Positions 24,606 through 34,032 of a DNA stretch of 64,000 nucleotides are shown in pieces. The notes beneath the pieces were generated by a model. The model saw only the letters and a program-made list of their open reading frames with translations, did not search any database and had not been told where the DNA came from. The translations under genes and the position numbers were made by a program. Position 1 is the stretch's first letter, and each line of letters begins with the position of its first letter. This DNA is from Shinella sp. PSBB067 (GTDB lineage Bacteria > Pseudomonadota > Alphaproteobacteria > Rhizobiales > Rhizobiaceae), in the NCBI RefSeq assembly GCF_016839145.1, contig NZ_CP069303.1, positions 744,001-808,000 of the forward strand, in the 5' to 3' direction.

Positions 24606-25682
24606 TCAGCCGACCTTGCAGCCCCAGAAGGACGTGTGATCGGCTGCGAAATAGCCGTCCGCGACCCGGAAATACCCCTGCAGTTCGACGGTATCTCCCG
24701 CGACCAGCGGCAGCATGGTCTGCAGCCAGATGGCGGTGGCGAGCGAGACGTGGGTGGCGGAGATTTCGCCGAGGGAGCCGCGAATTTCCGTGGAGCCGTT
24801 CAGCACGAGCCGTCCGCTCATTCGCGCGGTCGTGCTGGCGTTGATCTTGTAGAGCAGCGTCGCGCCGAAGAGGTAGGTGCCGTCGACCGGGGCGACGAAG
24901 TGGTTGTTGGCGGCGTCGAAGGCTCCCTGATCGTTGTAGTCGGTGTTGTTCAGGCCGATCTTCGTCCAGGTCCCGACGCCGACATAGTTGTCGTAGTTCG
25001 TGTACGCCTTGAAGCGCGGCAGCCGGGGCTGGTCGACGATGCCGGTGGCGTTGTCGACGCTGAGCCCGTCGAAGAACGTGCTGCCGTCGGCCGAGACCGC
25101 GAGCCGGAAGCGGTCCGACCCGAACAGCCCCACCAGCGCCTTGGTCACGAAGCCGGTCTGCAGCGTGAGCCCGAGATCGTCGCCAGCGGCCTCCTTGTTC
25201 ATGGTGTAGAACAGATCGCCGGTGCCGCCCTCGGCCGCGGTCTTCGCCGTCCAGAGCGCGGCGTTGAGCTTGGCCGAGAACGGGTTCGAGGCATCCGCTG
25301 TCGTGCCCAACCCGAGCAGCGCGATGTTCTGCAGCGCTGCTGGTGTGGTCCCGATCCAGCCCGCGCCATCGTAGACGAGCAGCAGGCCCTCGTCCTCGGC
25401 CCACGCCCGCCACCCGCTCCGCGGCGGCAGGCGCAGCCAGGCGCCATCGGTCCAGAGCGCGACGTTCAGATCCCAGCCGGCCCAATCGCCGGTCGCGCCC
25501 GAGCCGACGATGTAGCGGTCACCATCGGCAGGGCTGTCGGGCGGCGCGGTCAAATCCCGGTCGAGAACCGAGAGCTGGACGAGCCCGTCGAGGATCCGCA
25601 GCGCCTCGTTGTTGGTGACGTGCTTCTGGGCCTGCGCCGCCAGTATGTAGGGCAGCAGGAGATGGGTCGTGGCGTCGGACAT
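24606..25682 (-). CDS. DUF2793 tail fibre-like protein with C-terminal C1q-like domain
   Basis: The 358-residue protein begins with a DUF2793 domain (LLLPYILAAQAQKHVTNNEALR, residues about 1-110), common in alphaproteobacterial phage and GTA-related tails. The C-terminal about 140 residues (from FKAYTNYDNYVGVGTWTKIG, through VDGTYLFGATLLYKIN, to FWGCKVG) look like a C1q/TNF-type jelly-roll, a trimeric ligand-binding fold used in fibre tips. It probably recognises the host surface. It follows the TIM-barrel tail gene with a 7-nt gap. Confidence 0.78.
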   Translation of the reverse strand: MSDATTHLLLPYILAAQAQKHVTNNEALRILDGLVQLSVLDRDLTAPPDSPADGDRYIVGSGATGDWAGWDLNVALWTDGAWLRLPPRSGWRAWAEDEGLLLVYDGAGWIGTTPAALQNIALLGLGTTADASNPFSAKLNAALWTAKTAAEGGTGDLFYTMNKEAAGDDLGLTLQTGFVTKALVGLFGSDRFRLAVSADGSTFFDGLSVDNATGIVDQPRLPRFKAYTNYDNYVGVGTWTKIGLNNTDYNDQGAFDAANNHFVAPVDGTYLFGATLLYKINASTTARMSGRLVLNGSTEIRGSLGEISATHVSLATAIWLQTMLPLVAGDTVELQGYFRVADGYFAADHTSFWGCKVG

Positions 25683-25689
25683 GGGAGCC

Positions 25690-28600
25690 TCAAAAGGTCA
25701 GCGTGACGGTCTTGGGCGCGCCCCGCCCGACGAGGGCGGAGAGCTGGAAGATGCGGATGTCGAGCGTGTCGCCGGGGGCGAGCGGCGCGCCCCAGTCGGC
25801 GGTCTGGGCGGCGGCGGTGTAGACCAAGTTGGCCGTGGACGTACTCAGCACCCGCTTCACGGCAGCGCCGTCGAGAAGCTCGACCTCGTAGGCTTCCAGT
25901 TCCTCTGCCAGCGGCACCTCAAGCCCGCCCCAGCTGTCGGCGGACAGCGCGCGGGACCGGCGCGTCCAGCGGATCGTCAGATCGCCGGGCGCACGCGGCT
26001 TGCGCCACGGCTGCTCGACATAGGCGACGGAGAACGGCCGCAGCCCGACGCCCTCGGGCGCGAAGGACTGCGCGACGTAGGTCTCGTCGCTGACCGGACG
26101 GCTCGCGGGGCCGATGCGCCAGTTCCACGGCAATCCGAGATCGGCCTCGGCGATGGGCAGTGACGAAAGCGCCGTGTCCAGAACCACCACCCGCGCGCCT
26201 GCCGGAGCCGGGTTGCCCATCGCGCCCTCGGTGCCGCGCTGACCGCGCAGGAGCCGCGTCAGTCTATAGCGGCCCGGCGCCAGCAGTTCCGCCGCACCCG
26301 CCTGCACGATCTCCCAGACCCCAGGCGCGCTCTCGATGGCGAGCGCGTTCGCCCCACCGAACAGCGTCAAGTCCGTGACGCTCTCCAGCGTGCCGGTGAG
26401 CAGATCGACCACCAGCGCATTGCCGAGATCGAAGCGCGACGCGGGCCCCGCGTAGAAGTCGGAGACCAGCGTGCCGATCCGGGCGCGACTGCCGAAGCTG
26501 GTGAGCAGCTCGAACCCGTCCGTCGAGGGGCTGCGGAACACCGCCATCTCGCCCGGCCACGGAACCGCGTGCGCCGCGACCATCGGCCGATGTGCGGGCT
26601 GGTCCTCGGTCAGCTGCGGCAGGTCCATCAGTACCGCATCCGGCGCGCCGAACACGACGGCCCGCGTCAGCGACGCCGCGCGGGGATCGCCCGGCGGCAG
26701 GTCGTAGGTCGCCCTGTCCTGGCGGACCGCCTCGATGCCGCGTGCCTCGGCGTCGGCGATGGAGACGAGCCGCAGATCGACCAGCCGCCCGTCATGGGCG
26801 AGGCGGATCGCGTCAGCCGGATCCAGCGCCAGGCGCGAGGGCGGCAATCGGAACGTCGCCGTCTCGCGCCCGACCCATGCTTCCATCAGCGCGCGGCGGC
26901 AGCGGCGTTCGGCTTCCTCGGGCGGCACGGCCATGGGGAAGGACTCCGAGGCGATCCGTGTCGTGTCCACGGTGATGCGTCGCGCCTCGACGAGGGCCGC
27001 GTCGTAATCCTCGTCGGCGCGGGCGACCTGCCACTTCAGCGCCTGCGGCAGCTCGGTCTCCTGGCCGCGGGTCAGTTCCAGCAGGTCGCCCTCGCGGGCA
27101 GCCACCAGATCGTCGGGGGCGAGGGTGGCGACCGAGGCCCGCCCGCGCATGATGAAACGGATCACGCCCTCGGTCTCTACCGCGTCGAAGCCGAAGTGGC
27201 GCGACAGCGTGGTGATCGAGGCGCGCGGGCTTTCGAGCGCCGTGATGGCGTAGCCTTCGACCGCGCCCCAAAGCCCGATGACGTCGATCAGGTTCTCTGG
27301 TAACCCGGCGCGCAGGCAGAGATGGCGGACCAGCGCCGCGAGCGACACCGCCCCGAGCCGTCCGGTCAGCCAGTGGCCGAGCCGCCAGTTCGCCCCGTCT
27401 GTCCAGACGTCGGTCAGCGCCGGAAAGAATGGGTGCGGCCGCGCGTCCCAGGTCCATGCGGCACATTCCGGCACATGCACCATCCGGCCGCCGTAGACCG
27501 AGGACACAGGGTTGTTCGCAGCCTCACCCCACCAGAGATACGTCGCCTCCAGATAAGCCCGCTGGATGGCATCATCCCGCCAGCCCCGCGAGAAACGCGG
27601 CGTGAAGCTCTCCGACGACTTCGGGTCGAAGAAGACGTTCGGCTGGTTCGTCCCCCGGTCGATAGCCGGGCAGCCGAGCTCGGTGAACCAGACCGGCTTC
27701 GACTCCGGCGTCCATGCCGTCGCCGTCCCGCTCTCCACGCCACCGGGGCGGTCATAGTGCGCGTTCGACCACCAGCCGCGCAGGTCCTTGTAGCGGAAGA
27801 CCCACGGCTTGCTGGCCGCACCATCGGTGATCGGGGTGCGCACCTGCGCGGACCGGTCCGCCGCGCTGGCGTAGAACCAGTCGAAGCCTTCGCCGCCGAC
27901 GATGTTCCCCAGCAGATAGGCCCGGTCGTAGATCGCGGGCCAGCCCTCTTGCGCGTCGAGATGCTCGAACCCGTCGCGCCAGTCCGAGAGCGGCATGTAG
28001 TTGTCGATGCCGATGAAATCGATCTCCGGATCGGCCCAGAGCGGATCGAGGTGGAAGAACACGTCGCCGGTGCCGTCGCCCGGCTGGTGCCCGAAATACT
28101 CCGACCAGTCCGCCGCGTATCCGATCTTGGTGCCGGACCCGAGGATCGAGCGGACATCCGCGAGCAGATCCCGATACGCCTGCACGGCGGGATAGGTGCT
28201 GGCGCCCGAGCGGATGGTCGTCAGCCCCGGCATCTCGGTGCCAATCAGGAAGGCATCGACCCCGCCCGCCGCCGCGCAGAGATGGGCGTAGTGGAGTACC
28301 ATGCGCCGCAGGCCCCAGTCGCCAGGCGTGCCTGCCCACGAAACCGTCTGACCCGAGACGCTGAAGCTCGCGGGCGTCGCCGCGCCGAACAGCGCCGCGA
28401 CCTGGCTTGCGGCCGTGGCGGTCTTGTCCACCGTCCCCGCGAACCCTGCCGCCGGAGAACAGGTGATCCGCCCCCGCCAGGGAAATGCAGGCTGCCCCGT
28501 CTCGGCGGCGTTGTCGGAATACGGGTTCGGCAGCGTGTTGCCGGGCGGCACGTCCATCAGGATGAACGGATAGAATGTCACGCGCAGCCCGCGCGCCTTC

Positions 28601-29655
28601 ATCTCCTGGATCGCCTGCACCACCGCGAAGTCGGCGGGCGTGCCGCCGTAAACCGGACGATCCTGGTCATCGCGGCTCACGAGGAAGGCATTGGCGCGGC
28701 TGACGCCATTCACCGACCAGCTGGCGGGCGTGGTCAATTTGGCCGACACCTCGACGCCCGGCCGCACCTTGCAGGAGCCCGCGCGGAGATCGTCGCCGAA
28801 CCACGCCACCACGAGGCTGACGCTCTCGACCGCGGGCGCCATCGCCTGCAGCCGGTCCAGCGACTCCACCATGTCGGTGGAGTCGGCCAGCGCGTTCAGG
28901 TTCTCCGCCTTTGTCGTCCCGCCATCGGTCTTGCGGATGGCCTGCGTCGCGTAGGTGAACTCGCCCGAGGCCGGGATCATGGTGACGGCGCGGGTCAGAC
29001 CTTCGGCGGTGTCGGGATCGGCCAGCGGCCGGAACACCTCGAAGGAGAGCTGCGGCAGGCGGTTGCCGTAGGTCGAGAGCGCCAGCTCCTCGAAGACCAC
29101 ATAGGCGGTGCCGCGATAGGCGGGGGTGTTCGCCGCACCCATCTTCGCCGCGATGAACGGGTCAGGAGCCTGCGCCTCATCGCCGGGATACCAGCGCCAG
29201 GTGACGCCGGAGAGGTCCATCGGCTTGCCGTCGGCCCAGATGCGGCCGATGCCGGTGATCGGGCCTTCGCAGAGCGCGACCGCGAAGCTCGCGTAGTAGA
29301 GATACTCGGTCGTCTTGACCTTGCCACCGCCGCCGCCCTTGCCGCCGCCTTGGGTGGTGGTCTTCGTCTCCTCGCGGAAATCGGTCGCCCAGATGATGTT
29401 GCCGCCCATGCGCATCCGGCCGTAGAGCCGCGGGATGACCGCGCCCTCGGTGGCCGAGGTGATGCGCAGCGTGTCGAGCCGTGCGCCCTCGATGCGCTGC
29501 GTCGGCGCCAGCGACGAGATGATCCAGCTGTCGACGACCGAGCCGATGGTGGAGCCGATGAAGCCGCCGATGGTGGCGGCGCTGACGCCGAGGATCGCGC
29601 CGCCGATCGAACCGCCAATGGCGGCGCCTGCGGCACCGAGGACAAGCGTTGCCAT
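25690..29655 (-). CDS. GTA-type TIM-barrel phage tail / host-specificity protein
   Basis: The 1321-residue protein is the homologue of the large baseplate protein of Rhodobacter GTA (gp15-type). It has an N-terminal membrane-active Gly-rich helix (VLGAAGAAIGGSIGGAILG), a tail-hub region, a TIM-barrel glycosidase-like domain (about residues 440-740, with DFIGIDNYMPLSDWRDG and WFTELGCPAIDRG), and C-terminal baseplate and fibre-attachment domains. It probably contacts the cell surface and degrades or binds glycans. It is the last of four genes in GTA order. Confidence 0.92.
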   Translation of the reverse strand: MATLVLGAAGAAIGGSIGGAILGVSAATIGGFIGSTIGSVVDSWIISSLAPTQRIEGARLDTLRITSATEGAVIPRLYGRMRMGGNIIWATDFREETKTTTQGGGKGGGGGKVKTTEYLYYASFAVALCEGPITGIGRIWADGKPMDLSGVTWRWYPGDEAQAPDPFIAAKMGAANTPAYRGTAYVVFEELALSTYGNRLPQLSFEVFRPLADPDTAEGLTRAVTMIPASGEFTYATQAIRKTDGGTTKAENLNALADSTDMVESLDRLQAMAPAVESVSLVVAWFGDDLRAGSCKVRPGVEVSAKLTTPASWSVNGVSRANAFLVSRDDQDRPVYGGTPADFAVVQAIQEMKARGLRVTFYPFILMDVPPGNTLPNPYSDNAAETGQPAFPWRGRITCSPAAGFAGTVDKTATAASQVAALFGAATPASFSVSGQTVSWAGTPGDWGLRRMVLHYAHLCAAAGGVDAFLIGTEMPGLTTIRSGASTYPAVQAYRDLLADVRSILGSGTKIGYAADWSEYFGHQPGDGTGDVFFHLDPLWADPEIDFIGIDNYMPLSDWRDGFEHLDAQEGWPAIYDRAYLLGNIVGGEGFDWFYASAADRSAQVRTPITDGAASKPWVFRYKDLRGWWSNAHYDRPGGVESGTATAWTPESKPVWFTELGCPAIDRGTNQPNVFFDPKSSESFTPRFSRGWRDDAIQRAYLEATYLWWGEAANNPVSSVYGGRMVHVPECAAWTWDARPHPFFPALTDVWTDGANWRLGHWLTGRLGAVSLAALVRHLCLRAGLPENLIDVIGLWGAVEGYAITALESPRASITTLSRHFGFDAVETEGVIRFIMRGRASVATLAPDDLVAAREGDLLELTRGQETELPQALKWQVARADEDYDAALVEARRITVDTTRIASESFPMAVPPEEAERRCRRALMEAWVGRETATFRLPPSRLALDPADAIRLAHDGRLVDLRLVSIADAEARGIEAVRQDRATYDLPPGDPRAASLTRAVVFGAPDAVLMDLPQLTEDQPAHRPMVAAHAVPWPGEMAVFRSPSTDGFELLTSFGSRARIGTLVSDFYAGPASRFDLGNALVVDLLTGTLESVTDLTLFGGANALAIESAPGVWEIVQAGAAELLAPGRYRLTRLLRGQRGTEGAMGNPAPAGARVVVLDTALSSLPIAEADLGLPWNWRIGPASRPVSDETYVAQSFAPEGVGLRPFSVAYVEQPWRKPRAPGDLTIRWTRRSRALSADSWGGLEVPLAEELEAYEVELLDGAAVKRVLSTSTANLVYTAAAQTADWGAPLAPGDTLDIRIFQLSALVGRGAPKTVTLTF

Positions 29656-29664
29656 GTCGGGGTC

Positions 29665-30111
29665 TCAGCGTTGCGGGAACAGGAAGGCGAAGGCGATGCG
29701 CCGCCGCCAGCATTGGGTGAGTGGCTCCTCGATCACGCCGAGCCGCTCGTAGGCATGGAGGAAGCTGTCGCGACCGGTCAGGATCCCGACATGCTTGGCG
29801 ATGGCGCGGGGCCTCATGCGGAAGAGCACCAGCGCGCCTGGACCGGCTGCCGCCGGTTCCACCTCGGTCATCATGCGCCGCGCGCCCTCGGCCAGCACCT
29901 CGCGCGGTCCGGTCTCGCCCCAGTCCCGGCTGTAGGCCGGGATCGGGAACGGCTCGGGGCCCACCACCTCGCGCCAGACGCCACGCGCGAGGCCGAGGCA
30001 GTCGCAGCCGACGGCCCGAAGGCTGGCCTGATCGTGATACGGCGTGCCGAGCCAGGAGCGCGCAATGGCGATGACGCGGGTGGGATCGGCCAATACAAGT
30101 GGTTGCGTCAC
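29665..30111 (-). CDS. NlpC/P60 family tail-tip peptidase
   Basis: The 148-residue protein has the NlpC/P60 catalytic Cys in RAVGCDCLGLARGVW and the His in AKHVGILTGRDSFLHAYE. It probably opens peptidoglycan during DNA entry. The start is GTG at 30111, sharing GTGA with the stop of the DUF2163 gene, which decides it over longer frames. It sits between DUF2163 and the TIM-barrel gene, the same order as in GTA clusters. Confidence 0.9.
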   Translation of the reverse strand: MTQPLVLADPTRVIAIARSWLGTPYHDQASLRAVGCDCLGLARGVWREVVGPEPFPIPAYSRDWGETGPREVLAEGARRMMTEVEPAAAGPGALVLFRMRPRAIAKHVGILTGRDSFLHAYERLGVIEEPLTQCWRRRIAFAFLFPQR

Positions 30112-30992
30112 AGCACGGACCCTTCGTGGCCACCGTCCTTCGTGGCGTAGCGGAGAACGGCGTCCTGGCCGGGGATATGCGGGAAGCCCCTGAAATTGGC
30201 GGTGTTCGCGAACTTCGCCGCGCAGGTCTCCATGCGCTTGTCGCAACCCGCACGGATCGTGAAGGCATCGCTCTCCGCGATGGACCGCACCGGCGCCTCG
30301 AGCAGGGTCAGCACGGCAATGCCATCCGTGACGTCATGGCCAAGCACCTCGGTGCGCCGTCCCGTGTTCGCGCCGCTCGTCCAATCCAGCGTGCCGAAGG
30401 TGAACCAGCCGGAGGCGAAGCCGCCGAGGCCCGAGGCGGTGAAGGCCCGGTCGCGCAGCATGTCGATGACGGCGCCCGTACCCTTGAATGCGGGGGCCTC
30501 CAGATCGACACCGCAGCGCGCATCGCCGAGCGCGGCATCGCAGTTCGCCTGGAAGGTCCGCCCGACCGTCTGGCCCAGCACATGGGCGAGCGAGCGGACC
30601 TCGGCGACGAAGGCGAGCCGCCCGCGCCGGATCTGACCGATGGCGCCCCGCCGTATCAGCACGCGCTGGCCGGGATCAGACCAGTTCACCCGCCAGACCT
30701 CGACCTCGGCGTTGTCCCAGCGGCCGTCGAGAATATCGGTCTCGGTGATCCGGTCGGAGGTCAGCACGCCTTCGGCATCCTGCGCATCGACCGACAAGTC
30801 CGAGCCCGAGCGCACCTCGGATGCCGTCAGCCCGCTCTCGGGTTCGAAGTCCGTCCCGTCAAAACTCAGCGTCCGGTCGTGGTCGGTGAAGCCGAAGGTG
30901 ACGCCGTCGGCCCGGGCGATCCGCCAGCACCAAGCGAGCGTTGTTGTCCCGTCGTCGAGATGGGCCTGCAGGTCGGGATCAAGGGTCTTCAT
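30108..30992 (-). CDS. DUF2163 tail baseplate hub protein
   Basis: The 294-residue protein begins MKTLDPDLQAHLDDGTTTLAWCW, the diagnostic DUF2163 start, and ends with the C-terminal Cys-rich phage-conserved region (RAGCDKRMETCAAKFANTANFRGFPHIPGQDAVL). It corresponds to the hub protein of GTA tails. Overlaps with both neighbours (GTGA with the peptidase gene, 4 nt with the DUF2460 gene) show a tight operon. Confidence 0.92.
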   Translation of the reverse strand: MKTLDPDLQAHLDDGTTTLAWCWRIARADGVTFGFTDHDRTLSFDGTDFEPESGLTASEVRSGSDLSVDAQDAEGVLTSDRITETDILDGRWDNAEVEVWRVNWSDPGQRVLIRRGAIGQIRRGRLAFVAEVRSLAHVLGQTVGRTFQANCDAALGDARCGVDLEAPAFKGTGAVIDMLRDRAFTASGLGGFASGWFTFGTLDWTSGANTGRRTEVLGHDVTDGIAVLTLLEAPVRSIAESDAFTIRAGCDKRMETCAAKFANTANFRGFPHIPGQDAVLRYATKDGGHEGSVL

Positions 30993-31615
30993 CGGCGCAG
31001 TTCCAGAAGCGGAATGGAGGTGATCGAGCCGAGCCGCTCGAGGTCGAGCGTCACGTCGAGCACGTCAGTGTCGAAGCGGACCGGCACGTCGAACTCGAAC
31101 CCTGCGGTGATGGAGACGCCAGCGCCCGGCGCGGCGCTGAAGGTGACGACGCCGGTTGTCGTGTCGACGGACCAGCCGGAGGGCTGCTCGACGCCCGACA
31201 GCGCGATGCGCACGCTTCCCGCCACCGGTTTGGCAATGGCGCGCGTCCAGGATTGCGCGCCCGAGGCGTAGCGCTTCACCAGCTGGAAAGCGGTGGTTGC
31301 GCCGTCGCCGGTGCCGATCGCCTGGTCGGTCGGCGATGGCGTGCCCGAGGGCAGGCAGGACTTGTGGTCGCCCCAGTCCTTGAACCGGAAGCCATGGAGG
31401 CGGCCGTTGCGCGCCTCGAAGAAGGCAACCACCGCCGCCAGATCGTCGGCGCGGCGGATGCCGTAGGCGACATCGTAGCGGCGGCGCGAGTTGGCCCAGC
31501 TGGCATTGCGCTCCTCGTCGCCCGAGGCGAGTTCGACGATCTGTGTCCGCCGCTCGGGTCCGCCCCGCGCGCCGCGACTGATGTTGTCGGGGAACCGCAC
31601 CTCGTGGAACGCCAT
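30989..31615 (-). CDS. DUF2460 distal tail protein
   Basis: The 208-residue protein starts MAFHEVRFPDNISRGARGGP and carries the family stretch FFEARNGRLHGFRFKDWGDH. It is the distal-tail protein of GTA-like tails. The ATG at 31615 shares a base with the tape-measure stop (TGATG), which fixes the start; longer frames read through the tape-measure gene in antisense register and are rejected. Confidence 0.92.
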   Translation of the reverse strand: MAFHEVRFPDNISRGARGGPERRTQIVELASGDEERNASWANSRRRYDVAYGIRRADDLAAVVAFFEARNGRLHGFRFKDWGDHKSCLPSGTPSPTDQAIGTGDGATTAFQLVKRYASGAQSWTRAIAKPVAGSVRIALSGVEQPSGWSVDTTTGVVTFSAAPGAGVSITAGFEFDVPVRFDTDVLDVTLDLERLGSITSIPLLELRR

Positions 31616-34032
31616 CACATGCCCCTCCGCCCGAGCGACACGGCGCGGGCGATGTCGGCCGCCACCTGCGTTCGCGATTGCCGGAAGCTCTCGGCGTCGC
31701 GGGCCATGATGGTGACGTTGACCCCGCCGCCTCCGCCGTACGTCTGCGCCTCCCGCCGCGACAGAACCCGCTCGCCGCGCTGCAGGATCGCGGGCACTTC
31801 GTCGTGGCGTAGCCCCGCCATGCCGCCGCCATGCATCCGGGGCGCGGCGGCGAAGGCCATGGCCGGGACCATCCGCGAGGGCCCGGCCGATCCGACCATC
31901 CCGCCCGCATGCAGGACGCTGGCGAAGATGCCGCCCGCGCCGGCAAACACGCCGGAGAGCGCATTGGCGATCGGCCCGAGAATGAAACGCCGCGCCGCGA
32001 GCTGAGCGAGATCGGCCAGCAGCGAGGTGACGAGGTCGCGGAAGTTCAGCTTGCCGGTCTTCACGAACTCGCCGACCGCGTTCTCGGCCGACTGGAAGGC
32101 GCCGACGAGGCTCTGGCCGATATCTCCGCCAATGTCGCGGGCCTTGCTGGCGTAGTCGGACAGCGCCGCGGTGACCGCCTGCCACCCGGTGACGGCGGCC
32201 TCGGTCGCGGGCTCCGCGGCAGCGGCGGCGGCTCCGGCCGCCGCGCCCGCACCTGTCGCAGCGCGTCCGGCTTCACCAAGCGCCGTCTCGAGGCGCTCCG
32301 CCGCAGCGGTGGTCTCGGCCAGCGCATCCGCACTCGCCTCGTCAGTGCCGCGCACCGCATCGCGCAGCGCCTGCCAGCTTTCGAGGGGCGCGCGAGCGCC
32401 CTCGGCGAGATCGCGCGCGGCGCTGCGGTAGACATTCGCGGACTCGAGCGCCCGATTCGCCGCCTCGGTCAGGCCGAGATCGGGCGCGCTGAGCGGGTTG
32501 TCCTCGAAGGCCCGGTCGAAGGCCGCCTGCGCCGCCGTCGTGGCGGCACTGGCCGCGCCCTCGAAGCGGTTCTCGATCTCGCCGAGGTCGAGGTCGGGCA
32601 CCAGCGAGATGCGGCGCTCGGACCCGAGCGCTTCAAGCCCCTGGTTGATGCCGCCGATGAAGCCGTTGATGCGCGAGACCACGCTGTTCAGCATCGCCTC
32701 GACGCCGTCGACCAGGCTGTTGGCCGCCTGGAACGCCAGATCGCCAATAGCGGCGGGCAGCAGGCCCCAGATCGCCTTGATCGCCTCATAGGCGCCCTCG
32801 AAGGCGTTCGCGGCCGTATTCCCGAAACCGACCACGCTCTCGATGGCGCTCTGCATGCCCGAGGCGGCGTCGGCCTTCAGGTCGAAGAACATCGCCGTGG
32901 CCGCAGCGCCCGCCGCCGCCGCGCCCATGCGGATCCGCTCCCAGACCTCGACCGCGAGGTCCTTCAGGAGCGACATCGCCTCGCCGAAACCGCCTGCGCC
33001 GGAGACGAGACGGGTGAACTGGTAGACGAGCTCGCCCGCACCGACGATCAGCGCCCCGATGCCGGTCCGGATCAGCGCGCCGCGCAGCACGACCAGCGCC
33101 GTAGCGAGGCCGCGCACGGAGAGCGCCGCAGCGGCCATGCCAGCGACCCAGCGGCCAGCCAAGAAGGCCGCGAAGGTCGCGGCGTAGGTCGTCAGGCGGC
33201 CGATGTTGTCGAAGAGACCGCGGATCGCGATGCCAAGCGGCCCGGTGCGGCTGGCGACCGCCGCCATGGCGTTCGCGACGGCTTCCAGCGCGGGGGCAGC
33301 AGCGGCGGCCAGCTGGTTCGACAGCCCGCGCCAGATCAGCCCGAGCCGCGAGATGGCGTCGTTCGTCCGCTCGATCTGGTCGGCATCCTGCTCCGAGACG
33401 ACGACGCCGAAGGCAAGCACGTCCTCCGTCGCCTGGCGCAGCGTCGCGGTGTCGATCCGGCTCATCGCGATGGAGCCTTCCTCGCCGAAGAGCTGGCCCG
33501 CGACGGCTGCGCGCTCGGCGGCTGGCACGAAGCTCTCGATGGCCGCGTTGATCGCACCCACACGCTGGTCCAGCGGCAGCGCGATCAGGTCGGTTGCGGA
33601 AAGGCCCAGCCGGTCCAGCGCGTCGGCGGCGGGGCCGGTCCCGGCGGCCGCCTGGCTGAGACGGCGCGTCAGATCCTTGGTGGCCTGCTCGATGCCGGAC
33701 ATGGACACGCCCGCCAGCTCGCCCGCGCGCTCCAGCGTCTGGATCGAGGCGACGGTGGTCCCGAGCGACTGGGCGAGCTTGGCCTGCGCATCGACGGTCT
33801 GCAGGCCGGAGCGAACCATCGCCACGCCTGCGGCGGCAGCGGCGGCCACGGCGGCGGCGGCGGCGACCCGCACCCGCCGCGAGAAGGCCGCCAGCCGGGC
33901 GTTCGCCGCCTCCATCTCCCGGCTGAGCCGTCCGAAGCCGCGCGACCCGGCCTCGCCGACGCCTTCCAGCTCGGCGCGCACCTGCCGTCCGCCCACGGCC
34001 GCAAGGCGGACGCTCACCCTCTTCTCAGCCAT
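31615..34032 (-). CDS. tail tape measure protein
   Basis: The 805-residue protein sets tail length. It has a charged N-terminus, long helical Ala-rich stretches with hydrophobic segments (for example residues about 57-75 and 250-320), and a C-terminal region rich in Gly/Ala (GAGGIFASVLHAGGMVGSAG) usual for tape measures of this type. It starts within the last codons of the chaperone frameshift product (8-nt overlap) and ends in TGATG with the DUF2460 gene. Confidence 0.88.
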   Translation of the reverse strand: MAEKRVSVRLAAVGGRQVRAELEGVGEAGSRGFGRLSREMEAANARLAAFSRRVRVAAAAAVAAAAAAGVAMVRSGLQTVDAQAKLAQSLGTTVASIQTLERAGELAGVSMSGIEQATKDLTRRLSQAAAGTGPAADALDRLGLSATDLIALPLDQRVGAINAAIESFVPAAERAAVAGQLFGEEGSIAMSRIDTATLRQATEDVLAFGVVVSEQDADQIERTNDAISRLGLIWRGLSNQLAAAAAPALEAVANAMAAVASRTGPLGIAIRGLFDNIGRLTTYAATFAAFLAGRWVAGMAAAALSVRGLATALVVLRGALIRTGIGALIVGAGELVYQFTRLVSGAGGFGEAMSLLKDLAVEVWERIRMGAAAAGAAATAMFFDLKADAASGMQSAIESVVGFGNTAANAFEGAYEAIKAIWGLLPAAIGDLAFQAANSLVDGVEAMLNSVVSRINGFIGGINQGLEALGSERRISLVPDLDLGEIENRFEGAASAATTAAQAAFDRAFEDNPLSAPDLGLTEAANRALESANVYRSAARDLAEGARAPLESWQALRDAVRGTDEASADALAETTAAAERLETALGEAGRAATGAGAAAGAAAAAAEPATEAAVTGWQAVTAALSDYASKARDIGGDIGQSLVGAFQSAENAVGEFVKTGKLNFRDLVTSLLADLAQLAARRFILGPIANALSGVFAGAGGIFASVLHAGGMVGSAGPSRMVPAMAFAAAPRMHGGGMAGLRHDEVPAILQRGERVLSRREAQTYGGGGGVNVTIMARDAESFRQSRTQVAADIARAVSLGRRGM

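Noticed and set aside
27322..30150. Long 942-codon plus-strand frame, and similar long plus frames at 31831-34056, 39359-41053 and 50898-52979
   Set aside because: All are antisense to well-supported phage genes in the wobble-complement frame; no recognisable protein features.
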